Source: Gilvibacter sp.
GTDB lineage: Bacteria > Bacteroidota > Bacteroidia > Flavobacteriales > Flavobacteriaceae
Direction: 5' to 3'
Assembly (NCBI RefSeq): GCF_013214815.1
Contig: NZ_JABSPU010000021.1
Location: 1-37,219, forward strand
DNA length: 37,219 bases
The notes beneath the pieces are model-generated. The model did not search any database and was not told the DNA's origin. It saw nothing but the letters and a program-made list of their open reading frames with translations. Shown piece after piece: positions 22,854-31,995 of the stretch. The stretch's first letter is position 1. Each line of letters starts with the position of its first letter. Made by a program: the position numbers and the translations under genes.

Positions 22854-24623
22854 TTATTTTAAGTAGGATTCTATGACAGCCAAAATGGAATCACTGTCAT
22901 AACCAGCGGCGGCTTTAAGCTCGGCAATGCTGCCGTGTTCCGGGAAATGATCTTGAACACCCAGGCATTCAATAGTCAGTTGGACTTTCTTTAAAGCGGC
23001 GAATTCAGTCACTGCGGATCCAAATCCACCGGAGACCACCCCATCTTCTACGGTGATCAGTACATCGTACTTTTCAAAAATGGATTCCAATAACTTATGG
23101 TCTAAGGGTGCTAAGAACTGCAGGTCATAAACGCTCACATGTTGCGACGCCATTTTTACTGCTTTTATTACATCAGTCAGCACAGTTCCAAGACTCAGCA
23201 CTGCAATTTTCCCACCCTCTTGAATGGTTTTTCCTGAGCCAATGGTAAGTTCTTCTAATGGACTTTTCCAGTCCACTACTTCGCCACGTCCTCTAGGGTA
23301 TCTAATTGCGATTGGGTTTTCTAGTCCTTGAGCTGCTGTATTCATGATATTGCGCAGATCAGCTTCATTGGCTGGGGCATAAATGATCAAGTTCGGAATG
23401 CAGCGCAAATAAGCTAAGTCAAAAATACCGTGATGTGTTGGGCCGTCTTCTCCCACAATACCCGCGCGATCCAAACAGAAGATCACTGGGAGTTGTTGCA
23501 GACAAACATCGTGGATCACCTGGTCATAAGCCCGTTGTAAAAAGGTCGAATAGATATTACACAAAACCTTAAAACCTTGTGTGGCGAGCCCAGCTGCAAA
23601 GGTCACGGCGTGTTGCTCTGCAATCCCGACGTCAAAGGCTCGCTCTGGAAAAGCCTCCATCATATATTTTAGAGAACTTCCGGTAGGCATAGCAGGGGTA
23701 ATGCCGATGATCTTTTCATCTTTTTCCGCCAACTCCACTAGGGTGTGACCAAATACATCTTGAAATTTTGGAGGAAGTTTTTCTGCGGATTTTGGCAGTA
23801 AGTCTCCAGTTTTTCTGTCGAATTTACCCGGAGCGTGATAGGTCACTTGATCGGCTTCTGCCTGCGCCAAACCTTTTCCTTTTTTGGTGATCACGTGCAG
23901 AAGCTTTGGTCCTTTGACGTTTTTGAGCTGCTCAAAAGCATCCAACAAAGCATCAAAATCATGTCCGTCAACGGGGCCTTTATAGGTAAAATTTAGGGCT
24001 TCAAAAATATTGTCTTGTTCTGGTGTATTGCTCAAAGTGGCTTTGAGTAAATATTCCTTTAACGCCCCTACAGAAGGGTCGATCCCAATAGCATTATCGT
24101 TGAGAACTACTAGTAGATTAGCATCTGTAACTCCTGCGTGATTTAGCCCTTCGAAGGCCATCCCGCTAGCAATGGAAGCATCTCCTATGACCACAACGTG
24201 CTGACGATCAAGCTCCCCTGAAAGCTTACTGGCTATAGCCATGCCTAAGGCTGCAGAAATTCCTGTGCTGCTGTGGCCTACCCCAAAGGTGTCATAGTTG
24301 CTTTCTGAGCGTTTTGGGAAGCCGCTGATACCGTCAAGCTGTCGGTTGGTGTGAAATACATCTCTTCTGCCGGTAAGGATCTTATGACCATAAGCCTGAT
24401 GCCCCACGTCCCAAACCAATTGGTCGTCTGGCGTATTGAAGCTATAATGTAAAGCAATGGTGAGTTCTACGACTCCCAAACTCGCCCCTAAATGCCCTGC
24501 TTTAGCGGCCACCACATCCAGAATAAACTCGCGAAGTTCTTTCGCTAGTTCTGGTAGCTGCTCAGGTTTTAGTGCTCGTAGATCTGCAGTCGTGTCTATA
24601 TGTGGAAGCAAGGGCTGTTTCAC
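22854..24623 (-). CDS. dxs: 1-deoxy-D-xylulose-5-phosphate synthase
   Basis: A 589-residue thiamine-diphosphate enzyme that condenses pyruvate and glyceraldehyde 3-phosphate, the first step of the MEP isoprenoid pathway in the cytoplasm. The start is a GTG at 24623 (protein MKQPLLPHIDTTADLRALKP); this fits the family N-terminus and no ATG is near. Visible features: AKAGHLGASLG (His44), DVGHQAYGHKILTGR (72-86), the ThDP/Mg motif GDASIASGMAFEGLNHAG...VLND (147-176), and the transketolase-like pyrimidine domain with FPERAFDVGIAEQHAVTFAAGLA (catalytic Glu) and DRAGIVGEDGPTHHG. Full length for the family. Its product feeds the polyprenyl synthase encoded at 34.2 kb, though the genes are not linked. 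Confidence 0.96.
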   Translation of the reverse strand: MKQPLLPHIDTTADLRALKPEQLPELAKELREFILDVVAAKAGHLGASLGVVELTIALHYSFNTPDDQLVWDVGHQAYGHKILTGRRDVFHTNRQLDGISGFPKRSESNYDTFGVGHSSTGISAALGMAIASKLSGELDRQHVVVIGDASIASGMAFEGLNHAGVTDANLLVVLNDNAIGIDPSVGALKEYLLKATLSNTPEQDNIFEALNFTYKGPVDGHDFDALLDAFEQLKNVKGPKLLHVITKKGKGLAQAEADQVTYHAPGKFDRKTGDLLPKSAEKLPPKFQDVFGHTLVELAEKDEKIIGITPAMPTGSSLKYMMEAFPERAFDVGIAEQHAVTFAAGLATQGFKVLCNIYSTFLQRAYDQVIHDVCLQQLPVIFCLDRAGIVGEDGPTHHGIFDLAYLRCIPNLIIYAPANEADLRNIMNTAAQGLENPIAIRYPRGRGEVVDWKSPLEELTIGSGKTIQEGGKIAVLSLGTVLTDVIKAVKMASQHVSVYDLQFLAPLDHKLLESIFEKYDVLITVEDGVVSGGFGSAVTEFAALKKVQLTIECLGVQDHFPEHGSIAELKAAAGYDSDSILAVIESYLK

Positions 24624-24691
24624 AATTACAAAAATAAGAAAGCTCCTAGAGCTGCTCCCTTTAATTGCTGTGAAATCGTACTTTTGCTATC

Positions 24692-25141
24692 ATGTTACAA
24701 CCTTTTGACGACACCTATTTCATGAAAAAAGCCTTGCAGGAGGCTCATGAGGCCTATCGAAAAGGCGAAATTCCCGTTGGGGCTGTTGTCGTTGCTGGAG
24801 GCACCATCATTGCGCGGGCTCACAATCTTACCGAGACTCTTACTGATGTTACTGCGCATGCGGAAATGCAAGCCATAACGGCCGCATCAAATTATCTGGG
24901 TGGCAAATACTTGCACGATTGCACCCTCTATGTCACTTTAGAACCCTGTCAAATGTGTGGAGGAGCGCTCTATTGGAGTCAGATTTCTCGAATCGTTTAT
25001 GGAGCTCGAGATATGGAACGCGGTTGTATCAACTTAAAGACCAAATTACATCCCAAAACTAAAATTACTGGAGGTATTTTAGAAGAGGAGGCCGCTACGC
25101 TGATGAAGCAATTCTTTGTCGAGCGGAGAAATTTGAACTAA
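24692..25141 (+). CDS. tadA: tRNA-specific adenosine deaminase
   Basis: A 149-residue zinc deaminase that converts A34 of tRNA-Arg(ACG) to inosine. Zinc ligands and catalytic Glu are visible as AHAEMQAI (His56, Glu58) and EPCQMCGGAL (Cys86, Cys89); the PVGAVVV motif (28-34) and YGARDMERG are typical of TadA. It is divergent from dxs (68 bp), and its stop is directly followed by the stop of the opposite-strand small membrane protein gene. A perfect -7-like TACTTTTG lies at 24679-24686, 5 bp before the ATG, but no -33 partner is visible. Confidence 0.94.
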   Translation: MLQPFDDTYFMKKALQEAHEAYRKGEIPVGAVVVAGGTIIARAHNLTETLTDVTAHAEMQAITAASNYLGGKYLHDCTLYVTLEPCQMCGGALYWSQISRIVYGARDMERGCINLKTKLHPKTKITGGILEEEAATLMKQFFVERRNLN

Positions 25142-25390
25142 TTACTCTTCCTCGTCGCCCTGTTGATAGCGGCGCATCCGTTTGATGTTTTCTTCGCTGA
25201 GCATATAGCGTGATAGATCCCTTCCGTTGTAGCGGGAATAGATAAAAAGCGGCATCAATACAAAGAATCCGGCAACCAATCCGCAGCCAATCAAAAGATC
25301 ACCAAAAGCTTCATCGCTGGATTTAAAATAGAATCCAGTGGAAATGGTTGCCACTACAGCCAATAACAGTATGCGCTGAAAAAGCACCAT
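25142..25390 (-). CDS. small two-helix membrane protein, unknown
   Basis: An 82-residue protein with two hydrophobic helices (about 4-21 and 31-52) and a charged cytoplasmic tail (SRYNGRDLSRYMLSEENIKRMRRYQQGDEEE). I do not recognise a named family. It starts 9 bp after the aspS stop on the same strand, so it is likely the last gene of the aspS transcript. Its stop codon abuts the tadA stop codon. Confidence 0.7.
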   Translation of the reverse strand: MVLFQRILLLAVVATISTGFYFKSSDEAFGDLLIGCGLVAGFFVLMPLFIYSRYNGRDLSRYMLSEENIKRMRRYQQGDEEE

Positions 25391-25399
25391 GCAGATTGC

Positions 25400-27154
25400 T
25401 TATTCCTTCAAGTTAAGCGCTAGGCTCAACTCGTCCAGTTGTTCCGGGTCAATCGGTGCCGGAGCATCGATCATCACATCACGACCTGAGTTGTTTTTAG
25501 GGAAGGCAATGAAATCACGGATGGTTTCTTGTCCGCCTAGAATAGAAACCAATCGGTCCAATCCAAAGGCAATACCTCCGTGAGGTGGAGCTCCGTATTC
25601 AAAGGCATTCATCAAGAATCCGAACTGCGCTTTTGCTTCTTCCGGAGTGAATCCTAAGTAATCGAACATCATGGCCTGAGTGGCCTTGTCGTGGATACGG
25701 ATAGATCCTCCTCCAATCTCGTTCCCGTTCAACACCAAATCATAGGCGTTGGCTTTTACAGCTCCGGGATCGGTCTTTAACAGCTCTATCTGTTCTGGCT
25801 TTGGAGAAGTAAACGGGTGGTGCATGGCGTGGTAACGCTCGGTGTCTTCATCCCATTCCAAAAGTGGGAAGTCAACTACCCAAAGCGGAGCAAATTCGTC
25901 AGCTTTACGTAAACCAAGGCGTTCTGCCAGTTCCATACGCAAAGCACTCATTTGAGCGCGTGTTGCGTTGAGGTCTCCAGAAAGCACACCGATCAGATCT
26001 CCAGCTTTTGCGCCAGTGCGTTCTGCCCAAGCGGCTAGGTCTGCCTGATCGTAGAACTTGTCTACAGAAGATTTAAAACTTCCGTCTTCGTTGCAACGTA
26101 CGTAGACCATTCCTTTGGCACCGATCTGCGGACGTTTCACCCAATCGATCAATTTGTCAATCTCTTTACGCGTAAAGGTGTTTGCTCCGGGCACTGCGAT
26201 TCCAACAACTAATTCCGCGGAATTGAAAACGTTGAATTCTTTATGCTGAGCAATATCGTTAAGTTCGCCAAACTCCATTCCAAAACGAATGTCTGGCTTG
26301 TCGTTTCCGTAGCGTTTCATAGCGTCGTCAAAGGTCATGCGTGGGAACGCTCCAACTTCAACCCCGTTGATCTCTTTTAAAAGGTGACGGGTCAAACCTT
26401 CAAACGTATTTAGAATATCCTCTTGAGTTACAAAGGACATTTCACAGTCAATCTGAGTGAACTCCGGCTGGCGGTCAGCACGCAGGTCTTCATCTCTAAA
26501 ACACTTCACAATCTGGAAGTATTTATCCAATCCACCCACCATAAGCAATTGCTTAAAGGTCTGGGGAGATTGTGGCAAGGCGTAAAACTGTCCTTCATTC
26601 ATACGGCTTGGCACCACAAAGTCACGAGCTCCTTCTGGAGTAGACTTGATGAGATAAGGAGTTTCTACTTCTACAAAATCTTGAGCGGACAAAAAGTTGC
26701 GAACCGCGTTAGTCACTCGGTGACGGAAGATCAAATTGTTCTTCACTGGATTTCTGCGGATGTCCAAGTAGCGGTACTTCATGCGCAAGTCCTCACCACC
26801 ATCGGTTTCATCTTCAATGGTAAATGGAGGTGTTTGTGCATCATTGAGCACAGTCATTTCAGCAACCAAGATCTCGATATCACCTGTAGGCATATCTGGG
26901 TTCTTGCTTTCTCTTTCAATCACAGTTCCTTTGATCTGTACTACAAATTCACGACCTAACGTACGCGAAAGTTCCATAAGGGCCTCGGTGCTGCGCTCTT
27001 GGTCAAAGATCAGCTGTGTGATTCCATAACGGTCGCGCAAATCTGCCCAAACCATAAACCCTTTGTCACGGATCTTTTGAATCCATCCGGACAAAACAAC
27101 TTCTTCTCCAATGTGTTGTGCGCGCAAGTCGCCGCATTTGTGTGATCTGTACAT
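25400..27154 (-). CDS. aspS: aspartate--tRNA ligase
   Basis: A 584-residue class II synthetase that charges tRNA-Asp with aspartate. Order: OB-fold anticodon-binding domain (about 1-105, [26 protein letters not shown]), class II motif 2 region ([22 protein letters not shown], about 215-235, written here as two short blocks [13 protein letters not shown] and PEFTQIDCE), the bacterial insertion (GAD) domain (about 290-420), and motif 3 [14 protein letters not shown] near 530-545. The length is that of bacterial-type enzymes, not the shorter archaeal type. A TAACTTTG -7-like element lies at 27181-27174 on the minus strand, 20 bp upstream of the ATG, without a clear -33 partner. Whether it is discriminating cannot be decided here. 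Confidence 0.96.
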   Translation of the reverse strand: MYRSHKCGDLRAQHIGEEVVLSGWIQKIRDKGFMVWADLRDRYGITQLIFDQERSTEALMELSRTLGREFVVQIKGTVIERESKNPDMPTGDIEILVAEMTVLNDAQTPPFTIEDETDGGEDLRMKYRYLDIRRNPVKNNLIFRHRVTNAVRNFLSAQDFVEVETPYLIKSTPEGARDFVVPSRMNEGQFYALPQSPQTFKQLLMVGGLDKYFQIVKCFRDEDLRADRQPEFTQIDCEMSFVTQEDILNTFEGLTRHLLKEINGVEVGAFPRMTFDDAMKRYGNDKPDIRFGMEFGELNDIAQHKEFNVFNSAELVVGIAVPGANTFTRKEIDKLIDWVKRPQIGAKGMVYVRCNEDGSFKSSVDKFYDQADLAAWAERTGAKAGDLIGVLSGDLNATRAQMSALRMELAERLGLRKADEFAPLWVVDFPLLEWDEDTERYHAMHHPFTSPKPEQIELLKTDPGAVKANAYDLVLNGNEIGGGSIRIHDKATQAMMFDYLGFTPEEAKAQFGFLMNAFEYGAPPHGGIAFGLDRLVSILGGQETIRDFIAFPKNNSGRDVMIDAPAPIDPEQLDELSLALNLKE

Positions 27155-27173
27155 TGCTTAAAATTTTGCGCTG

Positions 27174-27181
27174 CAAAGTTA
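27174..27181 (-). promoter_or_regulatory. -7-like element upstream of aspS
   Basis: TAACTTTG on the minus strand is a perfect TAnnTTTG, 19 bp before the ATG at 27154. No TTG lies at the usual distance upstream, so this is only a candidate. Confidence 0.3.
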
Positions 27182-27216
27182 AGAAGATTAGCCACATTGA
27201 AGGCTTTAAAGGGCAC

Positions 27217-27252
27217 AAAAAAGCCAGACCGTTTTTATGCAGTCTGGCTTTT
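27217..27252 (-). terminator. terminator of RND efflux operon
   Basis: An 11-bp stem AAAAGCCAGAC (27219-27229) with GTCTGGCTTTT (27242-27252) has a 12-base loop. On the minus strand it ends in a T run (27222-27217). It lies 24 bp after the stop of the RND pump gene and upstream of aspS. Confidence 0.88.
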
Positions 27253-27276
27253 GATAATTTTAAACTTTAGGTTCTT

Positions 27277-30200
27277 CTAAGCAGCGGTATCTACAGCTAC
27301 AGTCGTCTTCTTTTGTTTTCTGCCACTTCTCCAATTGGCTAAGCGCGTTTTGATTCTATAGATGATATAGAATAGTAGTGGCACAATGATCAAAGTAAGG
27401 AAGGTTGCAATGATCAGTCCGTAGATCACTGCCCAAGCTAGTGGTCCCCAGAAGATCACATTATCTCCTCCTAGATAGAAGTTCGCATCAAAGTTTGCAA
27501 AGAGATTAAAGAAGTCAATATTCACCCCAATGGCCAATGGAATCAATCCGAGTACTGTGGTGATCGCAGTCAGGATAACCGGACGCAAACGCGCGCGACC
27601 TCCTTGTACAATTAAGTCTTGGACTTCTTTTTTATCTAAGTACTCATTGTCTTCCAGATCTTTTTCAACCATACGGCGGTCAATCAGCAGCTGGGTATAA
27701 TCCAGCAGTACCACCCCGTTGTTCACTACAATTCCCGCTAGAGAGATAATTCCCATCATGGTCATCATAATTACAAAGGAAGCTCCGGTAATTAAAATAC
27801 CTCCAAACACGCCAATGAAACTCAAGAAGATCGCGATCATAATTATCGTTGGTTTTGAGATGGAGCTGAATTGGAAGATCAGCAGCAACATGATCAGTCC
27901 TAAACCTGCCAAGAAGGCAAAGTTCAAAAAGGCTTGTTGCTTGGCTTGTTCTTCTAGCTGTCCGGTAAAGTCAATTTTGATGTTCTTTGGGATCTCAGCT
28001 TCTAAGAAACTCGCACTCTGTGCTTGAATCTCTCCCACAACAGCACCAGCATCTACGAATCCTGGAGCCAAAGCAGAGTAAACAGTTACTACACGTTTGG
28101 CATCCTTGTGCTTGATGGCGCTAAAGGATGAAGTGTTGCGTTGTTGCGCAACTGCAGAAACCGGAATCTCCTTAACGCGTCCTGTGCTTTGATCTCTAAA
28201 GGTGATGTTCTGATCAAAAAGGGCAGAGGTATTGTAACGGTCGTTCTTGTCAAAACGCACATAGATATCGTAATCCTCACCGTCCTTTTTATAAACACCA
28301 GCTTTCTCGCCAAAAAGTGATCGTCTCAACTGATTTCCAACCAAACCAACGGCAACGCCGAGTTCTCCCGCTTTTTCGCGGTCAACGGCCACTTGCATGG
28401 AAGGTTTTCCTTTATTTACGTCGATCTTAAGTTCATCAATACCTGCAATGTTTTTGGTATTGATATAGGTACGCAACTTTTCTGCTGCAGCGATTAGCTC
28501 CTCATAGTCGTTTCCTTCTAATTCAATATTGATAGGATATCCCGCTGGAGGTCCAACGGCATCTTTCTCTACAGATATCGATACTCCCGGGTAACGTCCT
28601 TTAAGAGCTTCCTGCACCTTTTTACGCAAGGCTTCTGAATCTTTATTTCTTCGGAATTTGTACTCGCGCATGGTAGCGGTGATCTTTCCGCGGTGCGGCA
28701 TTTCTGCGCTACTACCGCCGTCAGTGTTCGGGTTGCCAGCGCCTTCTCCTACTTGAGATACAGCAGATTCTACCAAAAAGTTGTAATCTCCGTCTTGATA
28801 TTCATCTTCATTGACCACTTGATAAACGACCTTCTCAATGTCTTGAGTGATGGCGTTGGTCTTGTCAATATCCGTTCCTTCTGGATACTCAATGTATACG
28901 ATGATCTGGTTCGGCGTGTTGTCTGGGAAGAATTCCACAGCCGTACGACCACTTCCAATAGAGGCTCCGAAGCCCATAAAGGTCACGATCAATAGCGCAA
29001 AGATCCCAACGATAAACACTACAGGTTTTCTTCCGGTAAGGGCCCAAGACAAGAAGTTTTGGTACTTGCGCTCCAACCATTTCAAGAACGTTTTCTGGAA
29101 GGTATTTGCTGCACCTTTTAGTACGTAACGATACACCCAGAACATGGCTGCGGTGAAGATCATTAGCGTTCCAAAGGCTTTGATCGGTGGCGCCATAAAA
29201 TAAATGATCAGTCCAAGAGGAACCATGATGGCAGTCAAGCGGATCAATTGTTTACGGCTGAGTTTGCGTTCTCCAACTTCCATGAATTTAGAAACCAACA
29301 TGGAGTTGATGAAGATTGCCACAAAAAGGGAAGATCCCAGTACAACCGATAGCGTGATCGGGAAGTAGATCATGAATTCACCCATGATCCCAGGCCAAGT
29401 ACCTAGTGGCACGAAGGCTGCAACCGTTGTTGCCGTAGAAATGATGATCGGGAAGGCGATCTCTCCAATACCTTTCTTGGCGGCTTGGATGCGCGACATG
29501 CCTTCTTCATCCATCAAACGATACACGTTTTCTACTACCACAATTCCGTTGTCCACTAACATTCCCAGACCCATAATCAGGGCAAAGAGAATCATGGTGT
29601 TCATGGTATATCCTAAGGCTGACAGAATCATAAAGGACATGAACATAGACATCGGGATCGCGAATCCTACGAAGAGTGCGTTTCTAAATCCGAGGAAGAA
29701 CATCAGGACCCCAACCACTAGGATAATACCAAAGATGATGTTGTTTACCAGGTCACTTACCTGGTTTACGGTCTTTTCTGATTGATCGTTGGATTTGCTG
29801 ATCGATACGTCTCTTGGAATCAAGGTTTCCCCGCGCTTTACGCGTTCCAAAATCTCATCAACCTGCTCAACGGCAGCGATCATATTTTTTCCCGAACGCT
29901 TCTTCACGTCCAGCATCACCACATTATCTCCGTATTCACGGGCATAGGTGGTTTTCTCCTCTTCTTTAAAGCGGATATCCGCAATATCGCTTAAGTACAC
30001 AGGGTTTCCACCTTCTGATTTCACTACGAAGTTTCTCAGTTGAGATGGATTGTCGATCTCCCCAAGAATACGAATGGTTCTACGCTGTCCGCTGGTGATC
30101 ATGTTTCCGGCAGACATGGTCATATTACCATTTCTAATGGCACCGATCACATTGTCAAAGCTCACTTTGGCAGCCATCATTTTATAGATGTCCACCCCAA

Positions 30201-30804
30201 CTTCTACTTCTTTGTCCTGAGCTCCACGAATGTCGGCGGCTTTGATCTGCTTGATGTCTTCAATTTCATCTTGAAGGTACTCCGCATACTCTTTAAGCTT
30301 TTCAACGGTGTAGTTTCCTTTGATGTTCACGTTGAGGATGGGCATCTCTTCTGAAAGACTCAGATCAAAGACATTCGGCTCCACTTTGGCGCCGTTAAAG
30401 GTTGGCCAGTCTTCATTGGCAACCTCACTGTCTACTTCATCTTTTACTTTTTGCTTGGCGAGTTCAACTTCAATGTCCTCTTCAAATTCTACAGTAATAA
30501 TCCCGTAGTCTTCTTGTGAAGTGGAAAGGTATTCTACTACCCCAGAGATGTTCTTGATCTTGTCCTCTAAAGGATCAATGATCAAACGCTCAATATCTTC
30601 TGCGGTGTTCCCAGGATAAGGAACCGATACATAGATCTTGGTCTCATTGACTTCTGGGAAATTTTCCCGCGGCATGCTGTTGTATGCCATTCCTCCCAAG
30701 ACCAGGAAGATCCCGATCATCACATAAATGATCGTTGGGTTGTCAATGGCCCAACTGGAGAGTTTAAACTCCTTGTCGACTTGTTTTTTCTTTTTGGCCC
30801 CCAT
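27277..30804 (-). CDS. RND efflux transporter, inner-membrane pump (AcrB/MexB superfamily)
   Basis: A 1175-residue proton-driven pump with the standard two-fold repeat: a helix at 17-37, a periplasmic loop (about 40-350), helices 2-6 (about 355-500), a second TM1-like segment (about 590-615), a second large loop, and helices 8-12 to about 1150. The TM4 sequence GLGMLVDNGIVVVENVYRLM carries a single Asp (LVDN) where AcrB has a DD pair; the second-half equivalent is GIVVNNGVVLLDYTQ. A tail of about 20 residues is basic (RSGRKQKKTT). Longer than AcrB (1049) because of an extra hydrophobic segment near 525-560 and a polar insert before the second half. It starts one base after the membrane fusion gene stop. 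Substrate is unknown; drugs, bile-like agents or lipids are all possible. Confidence 0.92.
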   Translation of the reverse strand: MGAKKKKQVDKEFKLSSWAIDNPTIIYVMIGIFLVLGGMAYNSMPRENFPEVNETKIYVSVPYPGNTAEDIERLIIDPLEDKIKNISGVVEYLSTSQEDYGIITVEFEEDIEVELAKQKVKDEVDSEVANEDWPTFNGAKVEPNVFDLSLSEEMPILNVNIKGNYTVEKLKEYAEYLQDEIEDIKQIKAADIRGAQDKEVEVGVDIYKMMAAKVSFDNVIGAIRNGNMTMSAGNMITSGQRRTIRILGEIDNPSQLRNFVVKSEGGNPVYLSDIADIRFKEEEKTTYAREYGDNVVMLDVKKRSGKNMIAAVEQVDEILERVKRGETLIPRDVSISKSNDQSEKTVNQVSDLVNNIIFGIILVVGVLMFFLGFRNALFVGFAIPMSMFMSFMILSALGYTMNTMILFALIMGLGMLVDNGIVVVENVYRLMDEEGMSRIQAAKKGIGEIAFPIIISTATTVAAFVPLGTWPGIMGEFMIYFPITLSVVLGSSLFVAIFINSMLVSKFMEVGERKLSRKQLIRLTAIMVPLGLIIYFMAPPIKAFGTLMIFTAAMFWVYRYVLKGAANTFQKTFLKWLERKYQNFLSWALTGRKPVVFIVGIFALLIVTFMGFGASIGSGRTAVEFFPDNTPNQIIVYIEYPEGTDIDKTNAITQDIEKVVYQVVNEDEYQDGDYNFLVESAVSQVGEGAGNPNTDGGSSAEMPHRGKITATMREYKFRRNKDSEALRKKVQEALKGRYPGVSISVEKDAVGPPAGYPINIELEGNDYEELIAAAEKLRTYINTKNIAGIDELKIDVNKGKPSMQVAVDREKAGELGVAVGLVGNQLRRSLFGEKAGVYKKDGEDYDIYVRFDKNDRYNTSALFDQNITFRDQSTGRVKEIPVSAVAQQRNTSSFSAIKHKDAKRVVTVYSALAPGFVDAGAVVGEIQAQSASFLEAEIPKNIKIDFTGQLEEQAKQQAFLNFAFLAGLGLIMLLLIFQFSSISKPTIIMIAIFLSFIGVFGGILITGASFVIMMTMMGIISLAGIVVNNGVVLLDYTQLLIDRRMVEKDLEDNEYLDKKEVQDLIVQGGRARLRPVILTAITTVLGLIPLAIGVNIDFFNLFANFDANFYLGGDNVIFWGPLAWAVIYGLIIATFLTLIIVPLLFYIIYRIKTRLANWRSGRKQKKTTVAVDTAA

Positions 30805-30805
30805 C

Positions 30806-31984
30806 TTATTGGTTTTCTAGTGTTCTTACTTTTTGGTTGTCTTGTACGGTACGCGCACCTTCAATAACAAGCGCGTCGTTGAGTTCCAAGCCGCTTGTGA
30901 TCTCAACGATATCTCCTTGTGTCAATCCTGTTTCAATATTCTTACGGATGGCAATGTCTCCGCTGCCGTCCTCTTTAGGTACAACCGTATATACGTACTG
31001 TTCTCCATTGGCGTCTTCTGAGATCACGTTGAGCGGAATCAAAATTGCGTTTTCTGCGGTGTAATCATTGATCTTCAAACGCGCGTTGAGGTTTGGTTTT
31101 ACATCGGCATCCTTAGGAACCGCAACCTCAATTCTAAAGGTGCGGTTGTCTGGGTTGATGTAATTTCCAGTCTGCTTTACTTTAGAGGTAACCGTCTTGC
31201 CAAGTACTGGGAAGAAGATCTCTACATCCTTACCTTCAATTACAGTAGGTAAATAGCGCTCTGGAATTTGAGCCTCAATAAACATATCGCCTAAATTCAC
31301 CACGCGGAACAAACCTTGTCCCGGAGTTACAACAGTTCCTTGATCCGTGATCACCTCATCAACAATTCCGGAGAATGGGGCAGTCACATTGGTTTTAGCC
31401 AATTGCTGCTTCAACTGATTTACGGCGTTCTCGCTAGACTCGTAATTGGTCTTGGCTTGCAGGTATTGAATCTCCGATCCGATTTTTTGATCCCACAAAC
31501 GCTTTTGACGCTCAAAGGTTGTTTTAGCCAATTGTGCTTGTACTTCCAATTGACTCAATTGAGAGGAAAGTCCTCCGTCATCGATCTTTCCAAGGATCTG
31601 TCCTTTACGCACGCGCTGTCCTTCTTTTACGTAAACGCGTGTTAGGGTTCCTTGATATTCTGGATACACGATTACATTCTGGTCTGTCTTAACATCCCCT
31701 TGAATTTCAATATAGTGCTTGAACAAGGTGTCATTAACTGTGTGTGTGGTGATCAGTGCGCCTTGGTCCGGTTCTAATTTTTGAATAGCGGCATCCAAAC
31801 TTTGGATCTGTGAAGTCAAAGCTTGTTGATCTGCATTCAAGGCATCACGACGCTCGCGCAGTTTGCCCAGATCGCCTTCTTCAATGAGGTCGGCTACAGG
31901 GACCTCGTTCTTATTTCCATTGCCACAGCTCACCAACAAAAGGGCGCTGAGTACTACTGTTAGGAATTTAATATTTTGGGTCAT
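30806..31984 (-). CDS. RND efflux membrane fusion protein (periplasmic adaptor), lipoprotein
   Basis: A 392-residue adaptor linking the RND pump to the outer-membrane channel. The lipobox is LLLVSC followed by GNGNKN, without acidic residues next to the Cys, so periplasmic retention is expected. A coiled coil of about 35 residues (LGKLRERRDALNADQQALTSQ) comes first, then a biotinyl-lipoyl half (YPEYQGTLTRVYVKEGQRV), a helical hairpin (about 130-200, LSQLEVQAQLAKTTFERQKRLW), the second lipoyl half (VTAPFSGIVDEVITDQG), and beta-barrel and membrane-proximal domains. Third gene of the operon, 11 bp after the TolC-like stop, with a 1-bp gap to the pump gene. Confidence 0.92.
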   Translation of the reverse strand: MTQNIKFLTVVLSALLLVSCGNGNKNEVPVADLIEEGDLGKLRERRDALNADQQALTSQIQSLDAAIQKLEPDQGALITTHTVNDTLFKHYIEIQGDVKTDQNVIVYPEYQGTLTRVYVKEGQRVRKGQILGKIDDGGLSSQLSQLEVQAQLAKTTFERQKRLWDQKIGSEIQYLQAKTNYESSENAVNQLKQQLAKTNVTAPFSGIVDEVITDQGTVVTPGQGLFRVVNLGDMFIEAQIPERYLPTVIEGKDVEIFFPVLGKTVTSKVKQTGNYINPDNRTFRIEVAVPKDADVKPNLNARLKINDYTAENAILIPLNVISEDANGEQYVYTVVPKEDGSGDIAIRKNIETGLTQGDIVEITSGLELNDALVIEGARTVQDNQKVRTLENQ

Positions 31985-31995
31985 CTGAGTATGTT

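Noticed and set aside
26423-26959. 178-codon open frame on the plus strand inside aspS
   Set aside because: It lies antisense to the conserved aspS coding region and has no family features.
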